This document shows positions 7,631-16,228 of a stretch of DNA of 64,000 nt, one piece after another. The position numbers and the translations under genes are program-made. The stretch's first letter is position 1. Each line of letters begins with the position of its first letter. Source of the DNA: Anabaena sp051781005 (GTDB taxonomy: Bacteria; Cyanobacteriota; Cyanobacteriia; Cyanobacteriales; Nostocaceae); the NCBI RefSeq assembly GCF_051781005.1, contig NZ_JBPWOA010000023.1, positions 1 through 64,000 on the forward strand, written 5' to 3'. Under the pieces are notes generated by a model. It was not told where the DNA came from. It saw nothing but the letters and a program-made list of their open reading frames with translations, and ran no database searches.

Positions 7631-10600
7631 ATGCATCGTATAAGTGCCACATCAGGTGGATGGAATCAGTCAGAAGGTTTAATTTTTCTAGAACAAACTC
7701 CGGCTCCTTTAGTGTTGATTACTGCGGCTGATACCGACATTCAAACCCTAGCCGCAGCAGTGACAAAATTACCTGCACAATTTCCAGCCTTTAGAGTCGC
7801 CAGCCTCTTGCAATTACAGCAACAAATAAGTATAGATACTTATGGTGAACAAGTATTAGAACTTGCTCAAGTAATTGTTTTGCGTCTATTAGGAGGGCGT
7901 TCCTATTGGGCTTATGGCTTAGAAGTGGTGCAGGAAATTGCACAACGTCAAGGTACAACTTTAATTGTAATGCCAGGAGACGACGCTCTTGATCCCGATT
8001 TACTTTCTCACTCTACCGTTTCCTTGGATATTGTTAACCAAATATGGCAGTATTTTAAAGAAGGTGGTGTAGAAAACTTCGTTAATGCCCTCCAATTTAT
8101 CGCTGATACGTCTCTTTCTACAGCGTTTAATCCCCCACCACCGCAGTCTGTTCCTCGTGTGGGAGTGTATGAGTGGGGAGGTAGGGGAGCAGGGGAGCAG
8201 GCTTGCCCTGAGCGTAGTCGAAGGGGAGCAGGGGAGAATAATTACCAATTACCCGTTACGAATTACGAATTACGAATTACGTTAGCGCAGCGGGGCGTAG
8301 CCCATTACGAATTACCCAAAGTTGGTATTTTGTTCTATCGCGCTCATTATTTGGCGGGAAATACTCAGGTTATTGATGCTTTATGTGCGGCTTTGGTAAA
8401 GAAAAATTTACAACCTGTACCAGTTTTTGTTTCTTCTTTACGTGAACCTGGTGTTAGTGAACAGTTGAGTGAGTTCTTTCAGCCAAAAGATTCTGAACAT
8501 ATTGACCTGTTACTGAATACTACCAGTTTTTCTCTAGCGCGATTGGAAACAGAAACGCCGCAAATTGAACTTTGGGAAAAATTAGATGTACCAGTTTTAC
8601 AGGTAATTCTTTGTGCTAGTTCAGTTGAACAGTGGGAGTCACAGTTACAAGGTTTGACTCCTCGTGATATGGCTATGAATGTGGCGTTACCAGAGGTTGA
8701 CGGAAGAATTATTAGTCGGGCTGTTTCTTTTAAAACTCTGCAAACTCGCAATAATGATTTAGAAACAGATGTGGTAGTTTATGAACCAAAGAGCGATCGC
8801 ATTGATTTTGTCGCTCAACTAGCTGCAAATTGGGTCAAACTCCGCACTAAAACGCTCCAAGAACGCCGTATAGCTTTAATTTTGGCAAATTACCCCAACA
8901 CAAATGGTCGCCTTGCTAATGGCGTAGGACTGGACACTCCCGCCAGTTGTGTGGAAATTCTCAAAGCTTTACAGTTAGCTGGTTATAAAGTTGAAAATAT
9001 TCCCGATACTGGAGATGAATTAATTCAACTTCTGACATCTGGCGTTACTAATGATCCAGAAGGAAAAGACTGGAAACCAGTACAGCAAAGTCTTTCAGCA
9101 AAAGAATATCAAGAGTATTTTGCAACTTTACCCGAATCTGTACAACAAGAAATGATTGAGCGTTGGGGAGAACCAATTCTCGATTCAATCCAAAATCCAA
9201 AATCCAAAATCCAAAATTGGGCAATTCCCGGTATTCAATTTGGTAACGTTTTCGTAGGTATTCAACCTTCACGGGGTTATGATATTGACCCTAGTTTAAA
9301 TTATCATGCACCGGATTTAGAACCAACTCACGCTTATTTAGCATTTTATTATTGGGTGCGGGAAAAAAATTCCAGTTGTTTTGGGGCTGATGCGATCGCT
9401 CATGTGGGAAAACATGGCAACTTAGAATGGCTACCTGGTAAAAGTATCGCCTTATCTAATACTTGTTATCCTGAAGTTGCTTTTGGGGCTATGCCTCACC
9501 TGTACCCCTTTATTGTCAATGATCCTGGTGAAGGTTCACAAGCCAAACGACGCGCCCAAGCGGTAATTATTGATCACCTCACACCGCCGATGACTCGTGC
9601 TGAACTATATGGCCCCTTGCAACAGGTAGAAAATTTAATAGATGAATATTACGAAGCCGAAAGTTTAGATCCTACCCGTTTACCAACAATACGCGATCGC
9701 ATTCAAGAACTAGTCATCAAAGAAAATCTCTACAAAGACTTAGGAATTACCGACGAAAAAGACATCATCAACTTTGAAACCCTAATCTTAAATTCCCTAG
9801 ATGGCTACTTGTGTGAACTCAAAGAAGCTCAAATCCGCGACGGACTCCACATTTTCGGTCAATGTCCCCAAGGTACACAACTACGAGACTTAATTATAGC
9901 GATCGCCCGTCTCCCCAACCGCCATTCCATCGGCATCACCCGCGCCATAGCCCAAGAATGGGGCTTAGACATAGACCCCCTCACCGACCACTTCAGCACG
10001 CCCTTTACCCCACCCACAACCCACTTTGCGCCTTTGCGCCTTTGCGTGAGACTTAATTCTTCCCATATCATCGGCGATGTAGTAGAACTCCTAGAAGAAG
10101 AAGCCGCCTTTCTAGTTGAAGAAATTATTGCAGTTGAGGAGTCAGGAGAAGGAAGAAAGAATAAAATTACCAATTACCAATTACCAATTACCCAAACCCT
10201 TGACTGGATAAAATTCAAACTCCTCCCCGCACTGCAAAAAACCAACGAAGAAATCACCAACTTCTTACGCGGACTAGATGGAAAATACATTCCCAGTGCA
10301 GCTTCCGGCGCACCCACACGCGGCCGCCCAGAAGTTCTCCCCACAGGTAAAAACTTTTACGCCGTTGACATTCGTGCCATACCCACAGAAACCGCTTGGG
10401 ATATCGGCAGAAAAGCCGCTGAAACCCTAATTGAAACCTACACCCAAGAACATGGTGAATATCCTAAAACCCTTGGTCTATCATTATGGGGAACTGCCAC
10501 CATGCGGACTGGAGGTGATGATATGGCTGAAGCGTTAGCTTTACTCGGTGTTCAACCTGTTTGGGATGGTGCAGCTAGGAGAGTAGTAGATTTTGAAATC

Positions 10601-11593
10601 TTACCCTTATCAATTTTGGGTCGCCCTCGTGTTGATGTCACCTTAAGGATTTCGGGATTTTTCCGCGATGCTTTCCCTAATTTAATAGATTTATTTTCCC
10701 AAGCAGTTGCCGCAGTCGCTAAATTAGATGAACCAGGAGCAGAAAACCCCCTAGCCGTTGCAGTTCGTGAAGATACTGACTTATGGACTACAGAAGGTTT
10801 AAGTTTAGAAGCAGCACAAGAGCGATCGCTCTACCGTGTCTTTGGATCTAAACCAGGTGCTTACGGTGCAGGACTTCAAGGCTTAATCGCATCCCAAAAC
10901 TGGCAAGATGATCAAGATTTAGCCCGCGCTTACATGAATTGGAGTTCTTACGCTTATTCTTCTAGTCAGTTTACAGAAGACAATTCTTCTCCCTTGCTCC
11001 CTGCACCCTGCTCCCCTGCCTCTTCTCCCGCAGCTTTTGAGCAACGCTTGAAACAAATGCAAATTGTGCTGCACAATCAAGATAACCGTGAACACGATTT
11101 ACTCGATTCCGATGATTATTATCAATTTCAGGGTGGTTTAACAGCAGCGGTGCGTTCTCTTCAGGGTAAAAATCCCGAAACCTATTTTGGTGATAATTCT
11201 ATTCCCAGCCAGCCAAAAGTCCGCCAACTCAAAACAGAAATTGCGCGAGTCTATCGTTCTCGTGTCGTTAATCCCAAATGGATTGCAGGAGTAATGCGTC
11301 ACGGTTACAAAGGTGCATTTGAAATGGCCGCGACAGTAGACTTTTTATTCGCCTACGATGCGACAGCCCAATGTGTCGAAGATTATATGTATCAGGGTAT
11401 TGTGCAGGCATACTTAGAAGATCCTATTGTCTGTGAATTCATTCAAGACAAGAACCCGTGGGCGTTGCGTGATATTTCTGAAAGATTACTAGAAGCCCAT
11501 CAGCGCGGTTTATGGCAGGATGCAAATATACAGACTTTAGATAATTTACGAAATTTAGTACATCAAGCGGAAGCAGCTATCGAAGAAAAATAA
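7631..11593 (+). CDS. cobN: Cobaltochelatase subunit CobN
   Basis: A 1320-residue member of the CobN/ChlH chelatase family; CobN inserts cobalt into hydrogenobyrinate a,c-diamide with an ATPase partner in aerobic B12 synthesis. The family signature HVGKHGNLEWLPGKS is at about residue 590, followed by HLYPFIVNDPGEG. A second conserved block (LGLSLWGTATMRTGGDDMAE) is near 950, then a C-terminal YKGAFEMAATVDFLFAYD. In many cyanobacteria this CobN serves with the ChlI/ChlD ATPases; none is encoded here. At least five in-frame segments are made of dispersed repeat sequence and add length (listed separately). No cobalamin riboswitch is visible in the 110-bp upstream gap. Confidence 0.9.
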   Translation: MHRISATSGGWNQSEGLIFLEQTPAPLVLITAADTDIQTLAAAVTKLPAQFPAFRVASLLQLQQQISIDTYGEQVLELAQVIVLRLLGGRSYWAYGLEVVQEIAQRQGTTLIVMPGDDALDPDLLSHSTVSLDIVNQIWQYFKEGGVENFVNALQFIADTSLSTAFNPPPPQSVPRVGVYEWGGRGAGEQACPERSRRGAGENNYQLPVTNYELRITLAQRGVAHYELPKVGILFYRAHYLAGNTQVIDALCAALVKKNLQPVPVFVSSLREPGVSEQLSEFFQPKDSEHIDLLLNTTSFSLARLETETPQIELWEKLDVPVLQVILCASSVEQWESQLQGLTPRDMAMNVALPEVDGRIISRAVSFKTLQTRNNDLETDVVVYEPKSDRIDFVAQLAANWVKLRTKTLQERRIALILANYPNTNGRLANGVGLDTPASCVEILKALQLAGYKVENIPDTGDELIQLLTSGVTNDPEGKDWKPVQQSLSAKEYQEYFATLPESVQQEMIERWGEPILDSIQNPKSKIQNWAIPGIQFGNVFVGIQPSRGYDIDPSLNYHAPDLEPTHAYLAFYYWVREKNSSCFGADAIAHVGKHGNLEWLPGKSIALSNTCYPEVAFGAMPHLYPFIVNDPGEGSQAKRRAQAVIIDHLTPPMTRAELYGPLQQVENLIDEYYEAESLDPTRLPTIRDRIQELVIKENLYKDLGITDEKDIINFETLILNSLDGYLCELKEAQIRDGLHIFGQCPQGTQLRDLIIAIARLPNRHSIGITRAIAQEWGLDIDPLTDHFSTPFTPPTTHFAPLRLCVRLNSSHIIGDVVELLEEEAAFLVEEIIAVEESGEGRKNKITNYQLPITQTLDWIKFKLLPALQKTNEEITNFLRGLDGKYIPSAASGAPTRGRPEVLPTGKNFYAVDIRAIPTETAWDIGRKAAETLIETYTQEHGEYPKTLGLSLWGTATMRTGGDDMAEALALLGVQPVWDGAARRVVDFEILPLSILGRPRVDVTLRISGFFRDAFPNLIDLFSQAVAAVAKLDEPGAENPLAVAVREDTDLWTTEGLSLEAAQERSLYRVFGSKPGAYGAGLQGLIASQNWQDDQDLARAYMNWSSYAYSSSQFTEDNSSPLLPAPCSPASSPAAFEQRLKQMQIVLHNQDNREHDLLDSDDYYQFQGGLTAAVRSLQGKNPETYFGDNSIPSQPKVRQLKTEIARVYRSRVVNPKWIAGVMRHGYKGAFEMAATVDFLFAYDATAQCVEDYMYQGIVQAYLEDPIVCEFIQDKNPWALRDISERLLEAHQRGLWQDANIQTLDNLRNLVHQAEAAIEEK
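8176..8318 (+). repeat. In-frame repeat insertion 1 in cobN
   Basis: About 143 bp inside cobN are pure dispersed-repeat DNA: two gggagcagggg units around a 'cttgccctgagcgtagtcga' repeat (encoding ACPERSRR), then four copies of the 'attacgaa' type unit and 'gcgcagcggggcgtagccca'. The frame stays open and the chelatase sequence resumes at PKVGILFYRAHY. The encoded segment has no counterpart expected in CobN, so it is probably an extra surface loop. Confidence 0.8.
9184..9219 (+). repeat. In-frame 'aaaatccaa' tandem repeat in cobN
   Basis: Four near-perfect copies of the 9-bp unit 'aatccaaaa' encode NPKSKIQN-type residues at about 520-530 of CobN. The same repeat occurs outside genes in this window (for example near 53000). 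Confidence 0.75.
10021..10053 (+). repeat. In-frame 'ctttgcgc' repeat in cobN
   Basis: The stretch 'tttgcgcctttgcgcctttg' plus 'cgtgag' is the coding-strand form of the dispersed 'gcctctgcgtga' repeat found intergenically at 2510-2529. It encodes FAPLRLCVR at about residue 798 and keeps the frame. Confidence 0.7.
10163..10191 (+). repeat. In-frame 'ttaccaa' tandem repeat in cobN
   Basis: Four copies of the 7-bp unit 'attacca' encode ITNYQLPIT-type residues near 846-855 of CobN. This heptamer is a well-known class of short tandem repeat in heterocystous cyanobacteria. Confidence 0.75.
10984..11028 (+). repeat. In-frame 'ctccctgc' repeat in cobN
   Basis: The 45-bp segment with 'ccttgctccctgcaccctgc' encodes SPLLPAPCSPASSP near residues 1118-1132 of CobN. 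The same unit makes up intergenic repeats at 13420-13485 and 45099-45133. Confidence 0.75.
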
Positions 11594-11614
11594 CTGGTGT
11601 AGGAAACATATATT

Positions 11615-12715
11615 ATGGAAAATCTTGCGTATTTACACTTGGCTTTTGCCTACGAAAATAGCGAATCTATTGAACTAGTTCCTTTTGTATTCAACAAAGC
11701 CGCCGCACCAGACTGGAAAAGGCTTTCTGGTAAGGCTTGGAAGTATATGCTTCCCCTAATGTTAATGCTGTCTATCCTCAGTTCTGTCAGTAGCGTCTTC
11801 GCATTACAAAAAGGTGATCAAGATGCTTCTGTGAGGAATCTCAAACAACAGTTGACAACAGCAGATTTTCATCAAACTAAAATCACACAAATATATGCAG
11901 TTCCCACAGAAAATACTGACTGGCAGTTTCAAAATGCTGCTAATGTCACAGTCGATGACATCATTGAAATTGACACTTCACAAAACATAGAAAGTAGTAA
12001 AAAATCACCTGCAAGTAACTCTGTCACTACTGCAACGGCAACAACTACCAAAATCCCTATCATTTATTCGGTAACTCATAAACGCCAAAATCCTCATTTA
12101 CTCACCAAGGGAGATGAAGGTGAAGATGTCAGAATTTTGCAAGAACGCTTGCGAATCGCTGGCTTTTATTATGGGAATGCTACTGGCATATTTGGGCCAA
12201 TTACCGAAGAAGGTGTAAAAAGATTTCAACAGGCTTATAAATTAAAGGTTGACGGTGTTGTTGGTGCAGCCACACTTGCCAAATTACCACCCACTGATAC
12301 AGCTAGTGAAGCAACTTCCAAGAAAACAGTTGATCATCAACTCAGTTTAGGCGATCGCGGTGAAGCTGTCAGAATTCTCCAAGAACATCTAATCAAAGCT
12401 GGATATTTGCAGGGTCCCCCCAATGGCTACTATGGTTCATATACAGCAGATGCTATCAATCGCTTTCAGAAAGCTCATCGTCTCGATATGAACAGCATTG
12501 CTGACACCACTACCCGAATGAAGTTACATAGCTTGGCAAAAACTTCACCCAAGAGTGATTTTAGTATCTTAGAAATCCAAATGCGACTCCAGGAAAAAGG
12601 TTTCTATAAAGGTCAACTCAACGGCATGATGGCAGATGACACCAAAAAAGCAATCAAACGAGCGCAGGAATTTTACGGTATTAGTTTTCGGGATATCAAA
12701 AGCGGAGGCTTTTAA
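11615..12715 (+). CDS. Cell-wall-associated peptidoglycan-binding protein (Alr1690-like)
   Basis: A 366-residue protein with one hydrophobic segment (YMLPLMLMLSILSSVSSVFA, about 48-67) and PG_binding_1 repeats: LTKGDEGEDVRILQERLRIA (about 165-222), LSLGDRGEAVRILQEHLIKA (about 243-305), and a weaker third unit (about 313-352). Each has the G-x-x-V-x-x-LQ-x-x-L ... F-x-GP/SYT pattern. It starts 21 bp after cobN. It converges with furA, 111 bp away. In Anabaena the equivalent gene (alr1690) encodes a wall protein whose message runs on as an antisense RNA to furA; the same order here suggests the same, but the antisense is inferred. Confidence 0.8.
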   Translation: MENLAYLHLAFAYENSESIELVPFVFNKAAAPDWKRLSGKAWKYMLPLMLMLSILSSVSSVFALQKGDQDASVRNLKQQLTTADFHQTKITQIYAVPTENTDWQFQNAANVTVDDIIEIDTSQNIESSKKSPASNSVTTATATTTKIPIIYSVTHKRQNPHLLTKGDEGEDVRILQERLRIAGFYYGNATGIFGPITEEGVKRFQQAYKLKVDGVVGAATLAKLPPTDTASEATSKKTVDHQLSLGDRGEAVRILQEHLIKAGYLQGPPNGYYGSYTADAINRFQKAHRLDMNSIADTTTRMKLHSLAKTSPKSDFSILEIQMRLQEKGFYKGQLNGMMADDTKKAIKRAQEFYGISFRDIKSGGF

Positions 12716-12826
12716 ACCATCCGCTGAGATTTTGTAGCCAGATTCCCTCACCAATTGATACCATTCGCTCACAGTAAATTATTGTAGGGTGAATTTGAGT
12801 ATCTTACCTTGTATCCTACCCAGGTG

Positions 12827-13282
12827 TTAAAGCGGCATGAGCGCCCTTTGGCACTTGGGACAGACAGCATGAATTGTCAGTTGACAGTCAAGGAGGTGAA
12901 AACCTTCTTTTTGGGCTGTTTTAGCGCCAATTTTCAAAATTGATTCGTTTTTGAACTCAATCGTGGTGTTGCACTTCACACAAATAAGGTGATGGTGGTG
13001 ATGGGGATAAGGTTGGTTAAGTTCATAATGTTTATGTCCTTCACCCAATTCTAGTTCCCGCAAAATGCCCATTCTCGCCATCAACTTCAAAGTCCGATAG
13101 ATAGTTGATAGACTGATGCCTTCACCGTCGGTTTCTAACCGATGATAAAGATCCTCAGCGCTTAAATGTTCACCTTGCGGAAGTTCTTGAAAAATGTGTA
13201 GAATTATTTCGCGCTGGGGAGTTAAACGCCAGCCTCGGTCGTTTAGTTCTGCCTTGAGTGAACCAGTTGTGTAGACAGTCAT
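12827..13282 (-). CDS. furA: Ferric uptake regulator FurA
   Basis: A Fur-family metalloregulator of 151 residues. The winged helix RGWRLTPQREIILHIFQ ... SLSTIYRTLKLMARMGIL precedes the dimerisation part with the histidine cluster YPHHHHHLICVKCNTTIEF and a C-terminal CPKCQ pair. It matches my memory of Anabaena FurA, which represses iron uptake genes with Fe(II) and also controls redox and nitrogen functions. I chose the ATG at 13282 (MTVYTTGSLKAEL), as in FurA, over the upstream ATG at 13300. It lies next to sigC, as in Anabaena. AT-rich iron-box-like sequences are present upstream. Confidence 0.88.
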   Translation of the reverse strand: MTVYTTGSLKAELNDRGWRLTPQREIILHIFQELPQGEHLSAEDLYHRLETDGEGISLSTIYRTLKLMARMGILRELELGEGHKHYELNQPYPHHHHHLICVKCNTTIEFKNESILKIGAKTAQKEGFHLLDCQLTIHAVCPKCQRALMPL

Positions 13283-13356
13283 ACTAAATTTTCTCAACAA
13301 AGCCCGTTAATTGAGAATATAACAAATTTTTGCCCTGATTTGCAACAACCATATCT

Positions 13357-13376
13357 TATTGAGAATCATTAGTAAT
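13357..13376. promoter_or_regulatory. Possible iron box (Fur-binding site) upstream of furA
   Basis: The stretch TTATTGAGAATCATTAGTAA resembles the imperfect A/T-rich palindromes bound by Fur (GAGAATCATT core), 75 bp upstream of the furA start. A second weaker ATTGAGAATAT lies at 13310-13320. FurA is known to regulate its own gene, so a site here is expected, but the match is loose. Confidence 0.35.
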
Positions 13377-13485
13377 TGGGTATTGGGCATTGGTAATTGG
13401 TAATTGGGAAAAATCATCTTCCCCTGCTCCCTGCTCCCGTTCGGCTACGCTCACGGCAAGCCTGCTCCCTGCTCCCTGTTCCCTT
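13376..13485. repeat. 'ttggtaattg' and 'ctccctg' short tandem repeats
   Basis: Between the furA upstream region and the sigC stop are heptamer-type repeats: several 'attgg(g/t)a' units, then 'cctgctccctgctccc', a 'gttcggctacgctcacggca' unit and more 'ctccctg' units. No gene is seen in it. Confidence 0.7.
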
Positions 13486-13487
13486 TA

Positions 13488-14738
13488 CTAAGTTAAAGAC
13501 TCCAAATAGTCCCGGATCAGATTACGGCGCTTGGGTTGACGTAGTTTTTGCAAAGCTTTAGATTCAATTTGTCGTACTCGTTCCCGTGATAAGTCAAGAG
13601 CGCGGCCAATTTCGGCTAATGAGTAAGCATGACCATCTGATAAACCAAACCGCATTAGAATCACATCACGCTCACGGCTAGTTAAATCGTCGAGAAGGTT
13701 ATGCAAATCTTTTTGTAAAGATTCTCGCATTAACATTTCTTCTGGGGTGACGCTATCAGTTTCTAGCAATTCCCCTAATTCTGTATCTTTATCCTTACCT
13801 ACCTTGGTTTCCAAAGAAACAGAACGAGGTACTCTTAACAACACTTCCCTGACTTGGGTAGGTGTCATATCTAATTCAATTGCTAGGTCTTCTAGGGTGG
13901 GAGTGCGACCTTTTTCTTGGGCAATTTTACGTTGTGCCTTTTTAATTTTGTTGAGTTTTTCTGTAATATGAACAGGGAGGCGAATTGTGCGACTCGAAGT
14001 TGCGATCGCTCTGGTAATTCCCTGACGAATCCACCAATACGCATAAGTACTAAAACGATAACCCTTAGTGGGGTCAAATTTCTCCACGGCTCGCTCTAAG
14101 CCGAGAGTTCCTTCTTGGACTAAATCTAACAATTCCAAACCACGATTTTGATACTTTTTAGCCACAGAAACCACTAAGCGAAGATTCGCTTTAATCATGT
14201 GTTCTTTAGCTTGTAGTCCTTGTGACTGAATTTTCTCCAGTTCTACCACTGTCAATTCGGCAATTTCCGCCCAGCGACGTTTACCTTCTGACAAAGTAGG
14301 CTTGAGATTCGATAATTCAATACCCGCAGTAGTAGCCCATCTTTCCAACGACGGACGATGTCCTAATTCAGAGGATAAACGCTCTTGAACTTCGATTAAT
14401 CGCTGATAGGGTACAATCACCTCGTCACCTTGCTTGGCGGCGTTAGCCAGTACTATTCGCAACCGCAAATATCGCTGTACTTTTTGAGCTTCGGAAACTT
14501 CTTCATCTCTTCCTAACAACCGCACCCGACCAATTTCTTGCAGGTATAGACGTACCAAGTCTGTACTGCGTCGGTTGTTGTTAGCAGCTAAATTATGAGG
14601 ATCAACCGCAGCTATTTCCAAATCTTGCAAATCGTCTAGGGACAAATCGCTGTCATTAACGTTTAGATCAGAGTCTAACTTTGGGCTAGATTTTTGGGAA
14701 TCGTAGGCTGCATCTGTATAAAAAGATGTTGCTGGCAT
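13488..14738 (-). CDS. sigC: Group 2 RNA polymerase sigma factor SigC
   Basis: A 416-residue sigma-70 family factor. Region 1.2 (STDLVRLYLQEIGRVRLLGR, about 58-77), region 2 (NLRLVVSVAKKYQNRGLELL ... YAYWWIRQGITRAI), region 3 (IRLPVHITEKLNKIKKAQR) and region 4 (REDVILMRFGL-like and SLAEIGRALDLSRERVRQIE) are all present; it lacks the long region 1.1 of primary factors. Its length and its place beside furA match SigC of Anabaena (the order gene for wall protein, furA, sigC). Cyanobacterial group 2 factors steer nutrient and stress responses. A tandem 16-bp repeat lies just upstream of its start. Confidence 0.88.
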   Translation of the reverse strand: MPATSFYTDAAYDSQKSSPKLDSDLNVNDSDLSLDDLQDLEIAAVDPHNLAANNNRRSTDLVRLYLQEIGRVRLLGRDEEVSEAQKVQRYLRLRIVLANAAKQGDEVIVPYQRLIEVQERLSSELGHRPSLERWATTAGIELSNLKPTLSEGKRRWAEIAELTVVELEKIQSQGLQAKEHMIKANLRLVVSVAKKYQNRGLELLDLVQEGTLGLERAVEKFDPTKGYRFSTYAYWWIRQGITRAIATSSRTIRLPVHITEKLNKIKKAQRKIAQEKGRTPTLEDLAIELDMTPTQVREVLLRVPRSVSLETKVGKDKDTELGELLETDSVTPEEMLMRESLQKDLHNLLDDLTSRERDVILMRFGLSDGHAYSLAEIGRALDLSRERVRQIESKALQKLRQPKRRNLIRDYLESLT

Positions 14739-14765
14739 AAAGTCTTAATTACTCCAGGTAAAAAT

Positions 14766-14797
14766 AAATTACGGTCAGCTAAAATTACGGTCAGCTA
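14766..14797. promoter_or_regulatory. Tandem 16-bp repeat upstream of sigC
   Basis: The unit AAATTACGGTCAGCTA is repeated exactly twice, head to tail (14766-14781, 14782-14797), starting 28 bp upstream of the sigC ATG. Two identical helical-phase sites (16 bp apart) suggest a regulator-binding region or a recent slippage duplication. Confidence 0.4.
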
Positions 14798-15209
14798 ATC
14801 AACTGTTGCTATTGTTCCCGTAATTCACGATGAACTAACAAAATTGAGATTTATAGTACAATTCTTTGCAAAAGGTTGTACTAGTGCAAAAAAGCAGAAG
14901 GCGGAAGGCAGAAGATAGTAAGGAATAAAGCCAGTTTTATCAGCTTTTTAACCTTTTTTAACTGGATAGTTATTTTCGCCAGGCCGCACTAGTTAATATG
15001 GCAGTTTTTAGGAACATTAACCGTTATTTTTATAACAGGGTATAAAGATATTCCTAGTAATTTTGCTGTTTATAAACTACATAGTTATATTTACATGACT
15101 ATGGTGGTAATTTCCTGACGATTTAATAATTTTTTTAGTGATTATTTGGTAATTAGTTGCTGTGAATTACGAAATAATGCTGATAGCACCGTGTGGCCTA
15201 AGCCATAAC
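14798..15209. other. 412-bp intergenic region between sigC and gpsA
   Basis: No gene is seen. It holds a 'gcagaaggcggaaggcagaa' type purine-rich dispersed repeat (about 14893-14915) and otherwise AT-rich sequence that probably carries the sigC promoters. No intrinsic terminator for gpsA is expected here because gpsA reads the other way (its stop is at 15210). Confidence 0.5.
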
Positions 15210-16154
15210 TTATTGGTTATACTCTGGCTTGATGTCCCTTAACATTAGTTCATCTAGTGCCTGTTGAGGTGTAACCTCAGTTTCCAGTAACCGATAAACT
15301 TGCTCAGTAATAGGGATAGTAATATGTTGTTGCTGGGATATTTGCATCAAAACTCGACAAGTGTTCACTCCTTCAGCCGTTCCTGGTAAATTGGTAAGAA
15401 TTTCTGTCAGCGTTTTACCATTAGCCAACTGATAACCCACTTGGTAATTGCGACTTAAGGGGCTGTTGCAGGTTGCTAACAAATCCCCTAGACCTGCTAA
15501 ACCGTAAAATGTTTCCGTCTTTGCACCCAAGACTTTACCAATGCGAACCATTTCTGTCAAGCCACGAGTGACTAAAGCAGCTTTGGCATTAGTTCCTAGA
15601 TGTAAACCATCACAGACACCGGCAGCGATCGCTATTACGTTTTTGAGTGTACCACCCAATTCCACGCCCACTGGGTCAGGGTTAGTATAAACACGAAAAC
15701 GACTAGAAGAAAATACCAGCTGCACCATTTCAGCAGCAGCAGTATTTTTGCTGGCTACTACCGTTGCAGCTGGTAATTCTTGTTCAATTTCTTTTGATAA
15801 ATTAGGCCCCGATAAAACAACTACTGCATGATCAGGAAATTCTGATTGCCAAATTTGCGACGGTGTAAGAGTGGTTTGCGGGTCTAAACCTTTTGTCGCT
15901 GTGACAAAAATTGTCTGTGGAGATAAAGGGCAAGACTTTACTACAGAGGCTACATCTCTCACCCCTTTCATGGAAATAGCAGACAGGACTATATCAGCAC
16001 CTTGTAAAACCGCTGCCAATGTTTGCGAACCCTGACGCGACCACAAACGCACCTGATGACCGTTTACCCGCACCAAATTTGCTAAGGCTGTACCCCAAGC
16101 ACCAGCACCCAGAATAACAACAGATTTTGAATTTTCGATTTTGAAATTAGTCAT
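15210..16154 (-). CDS. gpsA: Glycerol-3-phosphate dehydrogenase [NAD(P)+]
   Basis: GpsA reduces dihydroxyacetone phosphate to sn-glycerol-3-phosphate for membrane lipid synthesis. The N-terminal Rossmann motif GAGAWGTALAN, the LSGPNLSKEI segment, the catalytic-region VELGGTLKNVIAIAAGVCDG (K of GGTLKN) and the FYGLAGLGDLLATC block are all visible. I prefer the ATG at 16154 (MTNFKIENSKSVVILGAGAW), which puts the Rossmann motif near residue 15 as in the family; an upstream in-frame ATG at 16199 would add 15 residues. It lies 75 bp downstream of lipA on the same strand. Confidence 0.92.
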   Translation of the reverse strand: MTNFKIENSKSVVILGAGAWGTALANLVRVNGHQVRLWSRQGSQTLAAVLQGADIVLSAISMKGVRDVASVVKSCPLSPQTIFVTATKGLDPQTTLTPSQIWQSEFPDHAVVVLSGPNLSKEIEQELPAATVVASKNTAAAEMVQLVFSSSRFRVYTNPDPVGVELGGTLKNVIAIAAGVCDGLHLGTNAKAALVTRGLTEMVRIGKVLGAKTETFYGLAGLGDLLATCNSPLSRNYQVGYQLANGKTLTEILTNLPGTAEGVNTCRVLMQISQQQHITIPITEQVYRLLETEVTPQQALDELMLRDIKPEYNQ

Positions 16155-16228
16155 TGGAAAGAAGAAGGAGTTCAGGAGTAAGGGTGTATTGTAATACACC
16201 CTTACAGGAGTATGGCTTCCCCATCACC

